From Neocallimastix lanati (nom. inval.) (taxonomy: Eukaryota > Neocallimastigomycota > Neocallimastigomycetes > Neocallimastigales > Neocallimastigaceae): a stretch of DNA of 64,000 bases. Positions 34,349 to 46,085 of this stretch are shown piece after piece. The stretch covers positions 1 to 64,000 of the forward strand of contig JACVTC010000157.1 of the NCBI GenBank assembly GCA_016946835.1, in the 5' to 3' direction. Position numbers and translations under genes: made by a program. The notes below the pieces were generated by a model, which did no database searches, had not been told where the DNA came from, and saw nothing but the letters and a program-made list of their open reading frames with translations. Each line of letters begins with the position of its first letter. Position 1 is the stretch's first letter.

Positions 34349-37300
34349 ATGGCTAACACAAGAAGAAACAATAGAAATGAAGTAATTACCATTGAAGAAC
34401 CCATTGACATCAGGCCAACAATTAAATTTAACTACTCTGAAAATTTTAATAGAGTAGTTGAATTAAATACTGAAAACTATAATAGATGGAGAACCAAAAT
34501 CCTTCATCTATTATTAATTAACAACCTAGTTGGCTATATCACCAAAGAAAAGGTTAAGAAGTTAAGGAAAAGAGATATACAAGATGACCTATCTGAGTAT
34601 ATCGAAGATGAATTTGATGACACATTGGTGTATGACAAAAACACCAATGTAGTTGATATCAATAACGATATCACAACAAAATGGATTGTCCTAAACAGTA
34701 TTGGAGAAAAAACCCAAGACATTGTGCAAGGATCAAATAAAACCGCCTTTGAATTGTGAAAGATTCTAAAAAGATCTTTTACCAAAAACATCAACAAGGG
34801 TAAAATAGAACTTAAAACCAAACTCGATAATTTGAAGTATAACCCAGAAGTGGACATTAATATATTTATTGCTGAACTACAGAACACACTTGATGAACTC
34901 GAGAAAATAGATAATGACATTGAATCAAGTGTTAAAGTGGGCATCCTTAACAGAAGCCTCCCAGAAGAACTCCGTTGGATTAATGTGTTCCAATTTAAAA
35001 ATGATTGGAATAAATGCAGTGAATATGTTAAGGATGTATTGCCTGAAATAATCTCTTCAAACCTAAAAGAATCCTTAACAAATAATCAAAATAATAAAAA
35101 TATATTTTCAATAGAAAATAATACTAACATTAATACAAATAAGAAAAAACTTACTAAAATAAAAACACCTACTAAAAAGACCAAAAATGGTAGATGTAAT
35201 TATTGTGGTAAATGGGGCCATTTCTTTTATGACTGTAAAATTAGAAGAGATGATAAAAATAATAATAAAAGAAGAAAAATTTTCAAAGGGAGAAGAAATA
35301 ATTTTAAAAGAAAATATAATAAACGTATAAATTATGCAAATTTCATGGAAAAAGAAAGGTACGATACAAGCTATGCCGATACTTTCACCAAAGATTACTA
35401 TTCTCAAGAAAATCTTGATATTAATTTTGCCGAAATAAATAAACAAAACGAAGAAAATAAACAAAAAGAAATGATGTGTTGGATATTGGACTCCGGCGCA
35501 TCAATAAATATTACTGGTCATTTAAATAAATTACATAATATTCAAAAGTGCAATGACAAAGTTTATTTAGCTAATAATCAAGTTATATCAACGCAATTTA
35601 AAGGAGATCTCATAGGATACATTAGTAATCACAAAATAATCATTAAGAATGTTTATTACTCACCAAAAATAAATAAAAATTTATTATCAATTGGAAATCT
35701 TACACAACAAGGATACAAAATAATTTTCAATAAAACTAATAATAAATCATATGCATTAATTTATGACGAACACAATCAAAGAATATTATCAATTAAATCA
35801 AACCAATCTAATACATTTAAATTTTGGATTTCAACTCAACCATTAAATTTTCAAAACAACCAACATAATAATAATTTGGTTGAAATCAATTATACACATT
35901 TGAAATCAATTGATAAACTAAATTTATGGCATCGTCGTTTTGCCCATTTTAATATCAATAGTATCAAAAATAAAATTTTAAAAATCAACATAAACTCAAA
36001 GTGCCCTATTTGTAGTTATTCAAAACTTAAGAATAAGCCCTTCAAATCATCACATAATAGAGCCAAAAATATATTTCAACTCATACACATGGATCTTATA
36101 GGTCCAATACAAAACTCTATCTATGACAATAAATATATCTTAACCATTTTGGATGACCATTCAAGATTTGGGTGGACTCTCTTTATGAAGAGTAAATCAG
36201 AAACTTTTTATCACTTCCATAATTGGTTTAATAAAATAAAAAATCAATTTAACAAAAGAATTCAATATATCCGTACAGATAATGGCACCGAATTTAACAA
36301 CAAAAATTTCAAACAATTCTGCATTGACTTTGGAATACAACATTAATTTACTGTTCCCTATCACCCACAATAAAATGGTAGGATTGAACGATTCAACGGC
36401 ACTATAATCAATTCTGCAAAGTCAATGTTAAATGAAGCAAAACTGAGCTTACAATTTTGGGAAGACGCCGTCTCTACTTCCAACTACATTCATAATCGAA
36501 TCCCTCATAAAGGGATAAATAATAAAATTCCATATGAACTTCTAACCAATAACAAAGTTGATTATTCAAACCTATGTGTCTTCGGATGTAAAGTTTTTTT
36601 ATTACGTTCCAAAACTATTCCGTACCAAATTTCAAAATAATTCATCTCCTGGCATATTCTTGGGGTATGCTGATAATCCCACAGCATACAAAATTCTTGA
36701 TATAACAAATAATAAAATTATAATTTCACGAAATGTTGAATTCTTTGAATTTACACCAGGAAATTCACATTTATCTCATTGCGATAATGACATCTCAAAT
36801 TTTATTCCCAATAATATAATAAGGAGGAATGATAATACCTACTTTTATGATAACACGTATGATATAAACCATGGCAAAGACTTCAATAATACTAACAATA
36901 ATAATCCGTATTATTAATATAATAACAATAAGTCAAATAATATTCAAATATTAGACAATAATACTCAAATAAATGAAAATAATATACCAAGTAAAAACAT
37001 TCAAATAAAAAATAAAAGAACATATAACAAAAGAAGAAACAACAATAATAACAACAGCAAAAATATTAATAATAATCAAAACAAAGATTATAATAATAAT
37101 ATAGAATCTCAAGATAATAACATTAACAACAACGATAATAATAACAATAACACAAGCAACAATAAAATTAATAACAACAAAAACACAAACAGCAACAACA
37201 ACACTACCAACAGCAATAATAACAAAATAAATAATAATATTAATAAAAACGACAATATGATCACTGTCAGTAATAAAAACAATCTTAATAATTCAAATAC

Positions 37301-38114
37301 AGACAGATATAACTCAAACAATAATAACGATAACAACAATGAACAACGAATCATTAATAACTTAACGAATAACAAATTATTTAACATAGAATCTTCTATA
37401 CATTTAGGAAAAAGAAATAGAAATGAAAACTTCATATTAAATTCAAATAACAAAAAACAAAAAAAATTATTATATCTCAGTATATGTATTAGACCTGATA
37501 TTATCTCCCTTATATCAAAAGCAGCTAGAAGATCAAAGGAACCAAATATGGAAGACTGGAATAACGTAATGAGAATATTAAGATATTTAAAAGGAACTAA
37601 AAAATTTGGAATAAATTTCACAAATAATCCGAATGTTAAAGCATACGTCGATTCGGATTACGGAGGTGACTTGGAAACTAGACGTTCAATAACAGGATTC
37701 TTAATAACTTTTGGTGGTGCACCAACAAGCTGGTGTTCAAAGTTACAAAAATCCATATCGACTTCAACAGCCGAGTCCGAATATTACAGTCTTAGTGAAT
37801 GCGGTAAACAATTTATATGGTACTTAAATTTATTCGAAGAATTGAACTTAAATATTAAAAATATTGAAGTAAATGTTGACAATAAAGCAGCTATTTATAA
37901 TGCTAAAAATCAAACTATCAACCCAAAAACTAAACATGTAGACATTAGGATTCATTACATAAGAGAAATAGTCAAAGAAAATAAAATCTATCTTAAATAT
38001 ATAAAATCTGAAAGCAATCTCGCTGATGGGTTTACGAAGTATTTAAATGGGACATTAATGGATAAATTTAGAAATTCCTTATTAACAAAAATTGATGATT
38101 TATATTTTATTTGA
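34349..38114 (+). pseudogene. Copia Gag-Pol, disrupted, RT core deleted
   Basis: Starts at ATG 34349 (MANTRRNN). Gag region to about 35150 with TGA at 34757-34759; CCHC knuckle near 35195-35235 (CNYCGKWGHFFYDC); protease WILDSGAS with D codon at 35489; GAG-pre-integrase HRRFAH; integrase D 36092, D 36278, E 36386 (DD35E) interrupted by TAA at 36344 and 36371. A T7 run at 36594-36600 shifts the frame inside FGCKVF. TAA at 36915 precedes an Asn-rich linker. The RT catalytic region is absent; only YLSICIRPDI (about 37470-37500) remains. RNase H follows (VDSDYGGD, SITGF, STAESEY, KHVDIR), ending at 38114. Nothing here can make RT, but gag, protease, integrase and RNase H are recognisable. Confidence 0.9.
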
Positions 38115-38159
38115 AATAATATAAATAAAAAATATGATATTTTAGGAAAGTTATATTTT

Positions 38160-38167
38160 AGGAGGAA
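38160..38167 (+). other. Polypurine tract of copia element
   Basis: AGGAGGAA directly precedes the 3' LTR (TGTTAG at 38168), the standard position for plus-strand priming. Confidence 0.8.
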
Positions 38168-38408
38168 TGTTAGAATATAAAAAAATAAATACTTAATAAT
38201 GACCTTAATATAATTTACCCAATCAGAATATTATTATATTTAAATAAAATTATAAAAGAAATAAAAATGTAACCTTGTTAAAAATATACACTTTTGTAAT
38301 CATAAAAAAAAATAAAGATAAATAAAATTAAAATATTAAGTATTATATATAAAATGCTACTCTAAAAATATATCTAATTTTCTCAATATTTGTTTTTGGT
38401 GTTTAATA
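38168..38408 (+). repeat. 3' LTR of copia element
   Basis: 241 bp, same length as the 5' LTR and without a visible difference from it. Followed by GTTTT. Confidence 0.95.
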
Positions 38409-38704
38409 GTTTTTATTTTATTTTTTTAATGGCAAATACAATAAATAAAAATATACGTTGAAAATTGTGGCGTATAATAAATATTATATATTATACATAT
38501 TGTATAAATATTTATGTTGATTTTACATAAATTATGTCGAAATACACCACATTCACATAAAATATAATGTTACTTTATGTAGTAATATTTAAAATTTAAA
38601 ATTTTTATTATAAATCTTTTATGAATTATATTTAATAATTTAAAAATTTTAATGGAATATTAAAAGAGATATTATATTTAGATTTATTTTTTTTTTATTA
38701 GGAT

Positions 38705-40951
38705 CTATTTATATCTATTTAATATATTATTAATTTTAATAAAATCATTCATATGGCTATTACAATATTCATTAAAAGAAAAAGCATTACTAAAATATTT
38801 TTTATATCCTTTATTTATATAATTATATCCGATGTTTGGATTTAATAATTTTTGATTAATTAAATATTCCAAAATATCATATTTTTTTTTATAAATTGCC
38901 ATATATAATATGGGTTTAGGATAATTATAATTAGTTAGGTCAATGTTATAATCATTAACTAAATCTTTTAAGAAATTTATATTATTGGAACTTATAATAT
39001 TACATATTAATTCATTATTAATTTTATCCCTATTCAATATTTCATATCCATTTTTATAAAGATATTCAATACAATCATAACTTTTAAGAGAAAATGAATA
39101 ATCAAACGGGGATTTCCCTTCCGTATTTTTTATATACATGTCTGCTCCATTTTCTATAAGCAATTTAATGATTTTATAATTTTCATTTAGTATGGCATAT
39201 GTTAATGGAGTATTACCATTATTATCTGCTAGGTTTACATTTGCTCCTTTACATATAATTTGTTTAACGATATCACTAATGTGTTTCTTGTTATTTTTAA
39301 GTATATATATTAAGGGAGTATCACCATTTAAATCTTTCTGGTTTACTAATAACCAATCGTGTTTAAGTAGTTCCATCATCACATCATTGTAGTCTTTGGA
39401 TGCAGCAAAATTAAAGGCAGAAAGATGATCATCTGAATTAATAAAATTTACATCGGCTCCATTCCTTATTAAACATTTCACCATGGTAATGTTATTTTCT
39501 TTAATAGCTTCATATAGAATATTAAATTCATATTCATCCGGATTATTGATATCAAAAAATTCTAATAAATATTTGAGTAATTTAATATATTTTTTTTTGT
39601 ATGAAATATATAATGGATAACTTTTTGATTTACTCTTTGTTCTTTTAATACCACTGTTGAAATATATAATAAAATATGATAGATTATTGTTGTACAGATT
39701 TTGAAAAAATATTGATTGATTATTTTTATTATATTTGATTTTTTCATTAGATTTAAATTTATTACAGTCAATTTTATTAATATTATCACATTCTATTATG
39801 ATATTTTTATTGTAATAATCATCAATATTAATATTTTTTGATATACAATAATTTATTAATAAATCTTCCATATCCATATTTTTATTATTTGAAGCTTTTG
39901 ATAAGGCTCTTATAACATTTGATTCTTTTTCTTTAATTTTATTACTAAAATTATAAATTAAATATTCAAATTCTTCAGTTTTATTTATAAAGACAGATAT
40001 CATAAATAGTGAAAATCCATTATTATTGGTGGTATTGCAATCAGCACCATGATCCAATAGATATTTAAATATTTCAAAGTTTCCATCGTTTAAAGCAGTG
40101 ATCACCGGATATTCATTATAAACATCTTTGGTATTGATGTCTTCAATCGAAGCGCAGTAATCTTCACTTTTAATTAAATATTTAACTACAAGAAAATTCT
40201 TTGATCTTATGGCAATATTTAATATTAGATTTCTAAAACAGACATCTTCATTTAGTTTTAGAAAATCATCATTTACAGTTATTTCTTTTCTTTTTTTAAT
40301 TGATTCTTGAATAAAAGTTTTAATTAATAACTTGACGATATCGTCCACTTCTCCATCAGTATTTTCATGTTCACTTTTTTCAAATAATATTAAAAAAATA
40401 GATTCGTAATCGGAGTATTTGTAGTGAAATGGCCTATATTTTAAAACTATCTGAATGAACTCAAAATCATTTGAATTAGTCGCCTTTTCAAGTAAGTCAT
40501 ATTCGATTATAGCCTTAATAGCTTTAAATTTATTACTTTCATTTTTTAATAAGGTCTTAATGGCTTCATTATTATTATTAGTAACTGCTTTTTCGTACAT
40601 AGTTTCGGTTACCATTATAATTTTCTTATTATGATCATGAACTAAAGATTTAATATTTTTAATTAAATGTAAACAATTATCCCTCGATAATCCAGAATTA
40701 TTTTTATACTGATGATATATATTTAATAAATTCTTTATATATGAAATATCGTAATTATAATAATTGAAAATATAATTCAAGAAATATATTTTTTTAGACT
40801 CAATACAATAATTTATGATTCTTTTAAAATTCTTAAAATTTTTATTTTTAATATAAGAAGTATGAAAGAACTCTTTAAGTTTATTGATATATATCTCATT
40901 AATTTTAACAATATCTAATATTTCTTTTTCATAATCGATAGAATCACTCAT
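38705..40951 (-). CDS. Ankyrin-repeat protein A
   Basis: A 748-residue protein without introns. The N-terminal 110 residues are Lys/Asn/Ile-rich and helical-looking. Ankyrin repeats follow from about residue 240, recognisable by LDHGADCN (299-305), LIRNGADVN, LNGDTPL, CKGANVNLADNNGNTPL and IENGADMYIKNTEGKSPF, and continue to about 700. Ankyrin repeats bind other proteins; large families of them are typical of gut fungi, and the partner is unknown. No membrane segment or signal peptide was seen. It is divergent from, and paralogous to, the gene at 43234; residues 174-338 are nearly identical between the two. The ATG at 40951 is first in frame and follows an A/T-only leader. The copia element ends 290 bases beyond its 3' end; those bases hold nothing recognised. 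Confidence 0.9.
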   Translation of the reverse strand: MSDSIDYEKEILDIVKINEIYINKLKEFFHTSYIKNKNFKNFKRIINYCIESKKIYFLNYIFNYYNYDISYIKNLLNIYHQYKNNSGLSRDNCLHLIKNIKSLVHDHNKKIIMVTETMYEKAVTNNNNEAIKTLLKNESNKFKAIKAIIEYDLLEKATNSNDFEFIQIVLKYRPFHYKYSDYESIFLILFEKSEHENTDGEVDDIVKLLIKTFIQESIKKRKEITVNDDFLKLNEDVCFRNLILNIAIRSKNFLVVKYLIKSEDYCASIEDINTKDVYNEYPVITALNDGNFEIFKYLLDHGADCNTTNNNGFSLFMISVFINKTEEFEYLIYNFSNKIKEKESNVIRALSKASNNKNMDMEDLLINYCISKNINIDDYYNKNIIIECDNINKIDCNKFKSNEKIKYNKNNQSIFFQNLYNNNLSYFIIYFNSGIKRTKSKSKSYPLYISYKKKYIKLLKYLLEFFDINNPDEYEFNILYEAIKENNITMVKCLIRNGADVNFINSDDHLSAFNFAASKDYNDVMMELLKHDWLLVNQKDLNGDTPLIYILKNNKKHISDIVKQIICKGANVNLADNNGNTPLTYAILNENYKIIKLLIENGADMYIKNTEGKSPFDYSFSLKSYDCIEYLYKNGYEILNRDKINNELICNIISSNNINFLKDLVNDYNIDLTNYNYPKPILYMAIYKKKYDILEYLINQKLLNPNIGYNYINKGYKKYFSNAFSFNEYCNSHMNDFIKINNILNRYK

Positions 40952-42122
40952 TTATTTATTTTATTATAATTAAATATTTACTAAGAGTATGAAAATTTTA
41001 CTATTTATTTAATAAAAAATAAAAAGTAAAAGAAATTAATTATTCCTTTTTATAATTCTTTATTTTTTCTTTTATCATATTCGAAATGTATTTAAATTGT
41101 TAAAAAAAATAGTATTTAATTGGTTACTTCTAAAAAATATTGTATTTTCCTTGTTTTAATTAAGTATTAAAATAAGTTATATTAATATTTAAAATTTTAA
41201 TTAATAATGGAAAATGGACATTTATCTTTGAATAAAATTTATATAAAATTAAAATAATAAAAAATTAATACAATATTACAATATATAATTTTTAATTCTA
41301 TATACTATTTATTATTGCAATGCATTAAATTTAACTTTATATAGTAATGTATGAATTTATTTATTCTACTAAAATAATTTAATTAAGCACAGTTAACATT
41401 CCAATTATGTGGTAATACTATTAAGTAAGCGATGGATTCACAGTTCATACAAATATTTTTTACATTTTTTATATTTCGAAAAATAAAAAAAAAAAAAAAT
41501 ATTAATTATTAAATTAATGCATAATAATTTATTGATTCGTAAATTCAATAAATAATAAAGTTTATGAATTTCTTTTTTAGCAATCTTTTTTCTTTTCTTT
41601 TTTTTTTTTTCTATTGGGTATTTATTATAAAAAAAAAAAAAAAAAGTTTTTGGACATATCAAATATTTTTTTAATTTAAAGTTTAAAGAATGTGGACAAA
41701 AAATATTTAAATTTAAATAAAATTAAATAAAAATAATTAAATAATATATTAATATATATTATTTATATATAAACTTTAATATATTAAATATATTATATGA
41801 GAAGTTTTATTTAAGTTGTTATTTATTTATAAATTTTTATTTATTTATTATTTAAAAATAATTATAAAATTAATTAATACATGTATTTAATATTTATCTT
41901 GAAAATATATAAGAAATATAAAATAAATTTGGCATAAAACATGGCAAAGAATAAAATAATAAAATAATTATTTAAATCATTTATTTATTTATTTATTATT
42001 AATTTATTTATTTATTAATACTTAATTTATTTATTTATTATTAATTTATTTTTTTATTATTAATTTATTTATTTTTTATTAATTTAATTTATTTATTTAT
42101 TTATTTAATGGATGATCCATTT

Positions 42123-42153
<31 letters not shown>

Positions 42154-42991
42154 TTTTTTCTAAATTGACATTAACATTTCTTTATTTCGTATTAAGCTAA
42201 AGTCTTAACAACAACACAGAAAGTAAACTGCATATATTAACATAATTTGCTGTTACTTTTACATGCAAATTTTTTGTTTTTATTATAACTTTTATAATTT
42301 AAATTCTCATATTTTTTTTTATATAATTTATTCTATAATTGTAATATTCCTTTAGTATTTCTAAAAATACTATAATCTGTATAATTAACATTTTATGTTT
42401 ATATTTAATTATATATATATTTTTTTTTAAGATATTATTATTGTCATTAATAGTAAATAGTATTTAATGATTTATACATTTATATATTAAAACTATATAA
42501 AATGAAATTCTAATGATTATTGAATAAAATATATAATTAAGAACATTCTGAATATTAATTAATAATTGTTAAAAAATTACAAAGCTAAAATAATATTAAA
42601 AAAGTTTTAATTGAAATTATATGATATTATATTTATTATTACTATTATTGTTGTTGATGTTATTAGAATTTTTATTAAATTGCTCTTTTTTTTTTTTTTT
42701 TTTTTTTTTTATTTTATTTAATATTTATCAAAAATTTGACAATAATTTACATTAGAATTTAAAATTATACTTAGTAATGGACATTTATCTCTGAATAAGA
42801 TTTATATAAAATAAAAATAATAAAAAAGTCAATTCAATATTTAAATATATAATTATTAATATTGACCAATTTAAATATATAGTTGAATATTATTTTTATT
42901 TTCATAAATATTTTTTACTACTAAAATTTGGACGTTTACATTAAAATTTTCATATTTATGTGCAAATGTCCAAATTTTAATGCTAATTATG

Positions 42992-43022
<31 letters not shown>

Positions 43023-43233
43023 GTAAAAAAAAAAAAAGGAAAATATAATATTACAAATTACCATTTATATATATATATATTTATAAATCTTGTATAATTG
43101 AATATTAATCAAATTTTCTATCCATTCCATTTTTTTTTTACCATTAAAAATATAAATATAGTTTTTTCTTTTTTTAATTTTATTTCTTTATTGTTTTAAG
43201 CTATTTAAATTCTTTTTATTTTATTTTATTATA
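40952..43233. promoter_or_regulatory. Shared upstream region of the ankyrin pair
   Basis: 2.3 kb between head-to-head start codons, very AT-rich. It holds an 85-bp direct repeat with the core ATGGACATTTATCT at about 41213 and 42777, TTTATTTATTT arrays at 41975-42160, A and T runs, and a hairpin at about 42916-42980 with arms AAAATTTGGAC/GTCCAAATTTT. No ORF of interest. Promoters for both genes must lie here, but no element can be assigned. Confidence 0.5.
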
Positions 43234-45198
43234 ATGGTAACTATTGAAGAAATATTGAATAATAATAACGAGACCCTTAAAACTCAATTAACAAATGAGA
43301 ATAATCGAGTTAAGGCCATTCAAGCCATTATTAAATATGATTTGTTGAAAGTAGCAGTTAATAGATCAGACTATGAATTAATTAAAGAGGTTTTAGAATA
43401 TTATCCATTTCACTACAAATACTCCGATTACGAATCTATTTTTTCAAATGTATTTAAAAAAAGTGAACATGAAAATACTGATGGAGAAGTGGACGATATC
43501 GTTAAGTTATTAATTAAAACTTTTATTCAAGAATCAATTAAAAAAAGAAAAGAAATAACTGAAAATGATGATTCCCTAAAACTAAATGAAGATGTCTGTT
43601 TTAGAAATCTAATATTAAATATTGCCATAAGATCAAAAAATTTACTTGTAGTTAAATATTTAATTAAAAGTGAAGATTACTGCGCTTCGATTGAAGACAT
43701 CAATACCAAAGATGTTTATAATGAATATCCGGTTGTCACTGCTTTAAATGATGGAAACTTTAAAATATTTAAATATCTATTGGATCATGGTGCTGATTGC
43801 AATACCACCAATAATAATGGATTTTCATTATTTATGATATCTGTCTTTATAAATAAAACTGAAGAATTTGAATATTTAATTCATAATTTTAGTGATAAAA
43901 TTAACGAAGATGAAAGAAATGTAGCTAGAGCTACATCAAAAGCCCTAGAAAATAAAAATAGTACTATGGAAAAAATGATAACAGATTACTGCCTTATAAA
44001 AAATATTAAATTCAATGTTTACTACAATGATAGTAATTATTTCATGAAGAAAATTAGTGATTTGGTAAATATTATTAAGAGCAATATCTTTATGATAAAG
44101 TTCAACCTTCTTATGATTTGTTTTAAATTAAAAACAATATTTTGCGTTTCCTTGAAAAATTTTATTCTTACAAGAATGAATGAAATGAATTTATCTTGGT
44201 TTATCCAGTGTGTTCGTAGTAATAATATTAATTCCATTATTTTATTACTGAATGATGGTTTCAATAGGGAAAAACTAAATTCCTTTGGTGATTCACTATT
44301 TATCTCATATAAAAATAAACACTTGAATCTTTTCAAATATTTATTGGGGATATTTGATATCAATATACGAGATCGCTATGGGAATACTCTTCTCATGGAA
44401 GCCATCAAAAAAAATGATTCGGAAATAGTGAAGTTACTCATTAATAATGGTGCCAATGTTAATATCAATGATTCAAATGGTATTTCTGCTTTTAATTTAG
44501 CAGCCTTACGAAACAGACGTGAAATTTTAAATGAGTTACTAAAAAACGATTGTGTACTAGTCAATCAACTAGACTTAAACGGTAATACTCCCTTAATTTC
44601 TTTACTTAAACCCAAAAGAAGTCAATACTTGGTAGATATTATTGAAAAGTTGATAAAGAGGGGAGCTGATATCAATCTCAAGGATCATAGTGGTAACACC
44701 GCATTAACCTACGCCATACAAAATAAAAATTTAGAAGTGATTAAATTATTAGTAACGAATGGAGGAGATATGAACCTAAAAAATAATTGGTTTAAATCAC
44801 CATTGAACTATTCAGTTTCTTTCTATAATTATGATTGTCAAAAATACCTTCATGAAAAAGGATATAGAATACTCGATAGATGGAATATTACTAGTTATTT
44901 ATTACGTGATATAATTTATCGAAGAGATACAAATTTTTTGAAAAGTATAATCAACGACTATAATCTTAATCTTAATAATAAAAAATTTCTAATAAATCAA
45001 AAACCATTATTATTTTATGCCATTGATGATAGATCCCTTGAAATTTTAGATATATTAATTGCAGGAGGTGCAAATCCATATAATAAATTTAAAAATTGGC
45101 ATAGATATGTTAATGCCTTTGAATATGTTGATAGAAAAAATTTGAATTATTCTGAGAGAAATAATTTTTTTAATATATTAAATAAATATATTGCATAA
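43234..45198 (+). CDS. Ankyrin-repeat protein B
   Basis: A 654-residue paralogue of protein A, divergently placed. Its Met1 aligns with Met113 of A, so it lacks the A N-terminus. Ankyrin repeats include LDHGADCN (184-190), INNGANVNINDSNG, LNGNTPL, IKRGADINLKDHSGNTAL and a C-terminal IAGGANPY. Residues 58-222 differ from A at only 11 of 165 positions, while the rest is roughly half identical. A hydrophobic, Met/Phe/Ile-rich stretch (about residues 280-310, replacing a Lys/Asn-rich part of A) is unusual. The ATG at 43234 follows TTATTATA. Function and partner unknown; protein binding is expected from the fold. Confidence 0.9.
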   Translation: MVTIEEILNNNNETLKTQLTNENNRVKAIQAIIKYDLLKVAVNRSDYELIKEVLEYYPFHYKYSDYESIFSNVFKKSEHENTDGEVDDIVKLLIKTFIQESIKKRKEITENDDSLKLNEDVCFRNLILNIAIRSKNLLVVKYLIKSEDYCASIEDINTKDVYNEYPVVTALNDGNFKIFKYLLDHGADCNTTNNNGFSLFMISVFINKTEEFEYLIHNFSDKINEDERNVARATSKALENKNSTMEKMITDYCLIKNIKFNVYYNDSNYFMKKISDLVNIIKSNIFMIKFNLLMICFKLKTIFCVSLKNFILTRMNEMNLSWFIQCVRSNNINSIILLLNDGFNREKLNSFGDSLFISYKNKHLNLFKYLLGIFDINIRDRYGNTLLMEAIKKNDSEIVKLLINNGANVNINDSNGISAFNLAALRNRREILNELLKNDCVLVNQLDLNGNTPLISLLKPKRSQYLVDIIEKLIKRGADINLKDHSGNTALTYAIQNKNLEVIKLLVTNGGDMNLKNNWFKSPLNYSVSFYNYDCQKYLHEKGYRILDRWNITSYLLRDIIYRRDTNFLKSIINDYNLNLNNKKFLINQKPLLFYAIDDRSLEILDILIAGGANPYNKFKNWHRYVNAFEYVDRKNLNYSERNNFFNILNKYIA

Positions 45199-45350
45199 AA
45201 GTATTTCGGATAGTCAGGATTATTCATCTTTCCTGATTATCTTTAACATTAACGAAAATATTTTACCAATAATATTGAACAAAATAAATTATAATTCTAA
45301 TTTATTTTTTTTATTTTTCATCAAAAAAAAAAAAAAATAACAAATAATAA

Positions 45351-45395
<45 letters not shown>

Positions 45396-46085
45396 AAAAA
45401 AAAAAAAATTAAAATTTTAAATTTTATAGTAATAAATCATAATAATAGTAATAATAATAATAATAAAATGATAGTTAATATAAATAATAATAATAATAAT
45501 AATTAAAAAAAATTATATATAGATATTTATACATAATATGTGTTTAAATCTTAAAATAATTTTTTCTCTTTTTTTGTAAAATGGTTATAAATAAAATAAA
45601 ATAAAATAAAAATAAAAATAAAAATAAATAAATAAAATAAAATAAAATAAAATAAAATAATTGTAGAATATGAATATAAAGTACAGTTTAAATAAAATAA
45701 AATAAAATAAAATAAATAGTAGAAATATAAATATAAAGTACAGATTGAATAACATAAAATAAAATAAAATTAAATAAAATAAAATAAAATAAAATAAAAT
45801 AAAATAAATAGTTGATATATGAATATAAAGTACTGATTAAATTAAATAAAATAAAATAAAATAAATACTTTCGAAGAATATAAACAACTATTGAAGAAGC
45901 ATTATATTCATTTATAAAGTTCAAAATTTCATTTTTGTTTGAGTATAAACAATTAAGAATATAATTATTTTTTTTTTCAAAAAAAGCTTCAAATTTTTAA
46001 TTTTTTATTTCTTATTATGATTTCATTTTCTTTAATTGCAAACTCTTTAATAAATGATAATATGGTATCATTGTGGATTATGAAA
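45199..46085. repeat. A runs, AAT and ATAAA satellite
   Basis: Poly-A rich segment at 45325-45407, AAT repeats at about 45440-45505, and ATAAA array at 45590-45865 with three copies of the spacer seen at 30.8 kb (AATATAAAGTACAG). No gene seen. Confidence 0.85.

Larger units (their letters stand above)
32766..38408 (+). mobile_element. Ty1/copia element lacking the RT core
   Basis: A 5.6-kb element with 241-bp LTRs in which I saw no difference, and a perfect GTTTT target duplication (32761-32765, 38409-38413). Order: 5' LTR, primer site, hairpin array, gag with zinc knuckle, protease, integrase, Asn-rich linker, end of RT, RNase H, AGGAGGAA polypurine tract, 3' LTR. Integrase before RNase H makes it Ty1/copia. 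The RT domain between integrase and RNase H is missing apart from its tail (RPDI). Several stops and a frameshift further disable it. Matching LTRs show it moved recently, so it was probably mobilised in trans. Confidence 0.93.

Noticed and set aside
34534-35464. Minus-strand ORFs within the copia gag-pol
   Set aside because: Antisense shadows of gag and protease coding sequence, with no domain of their own.
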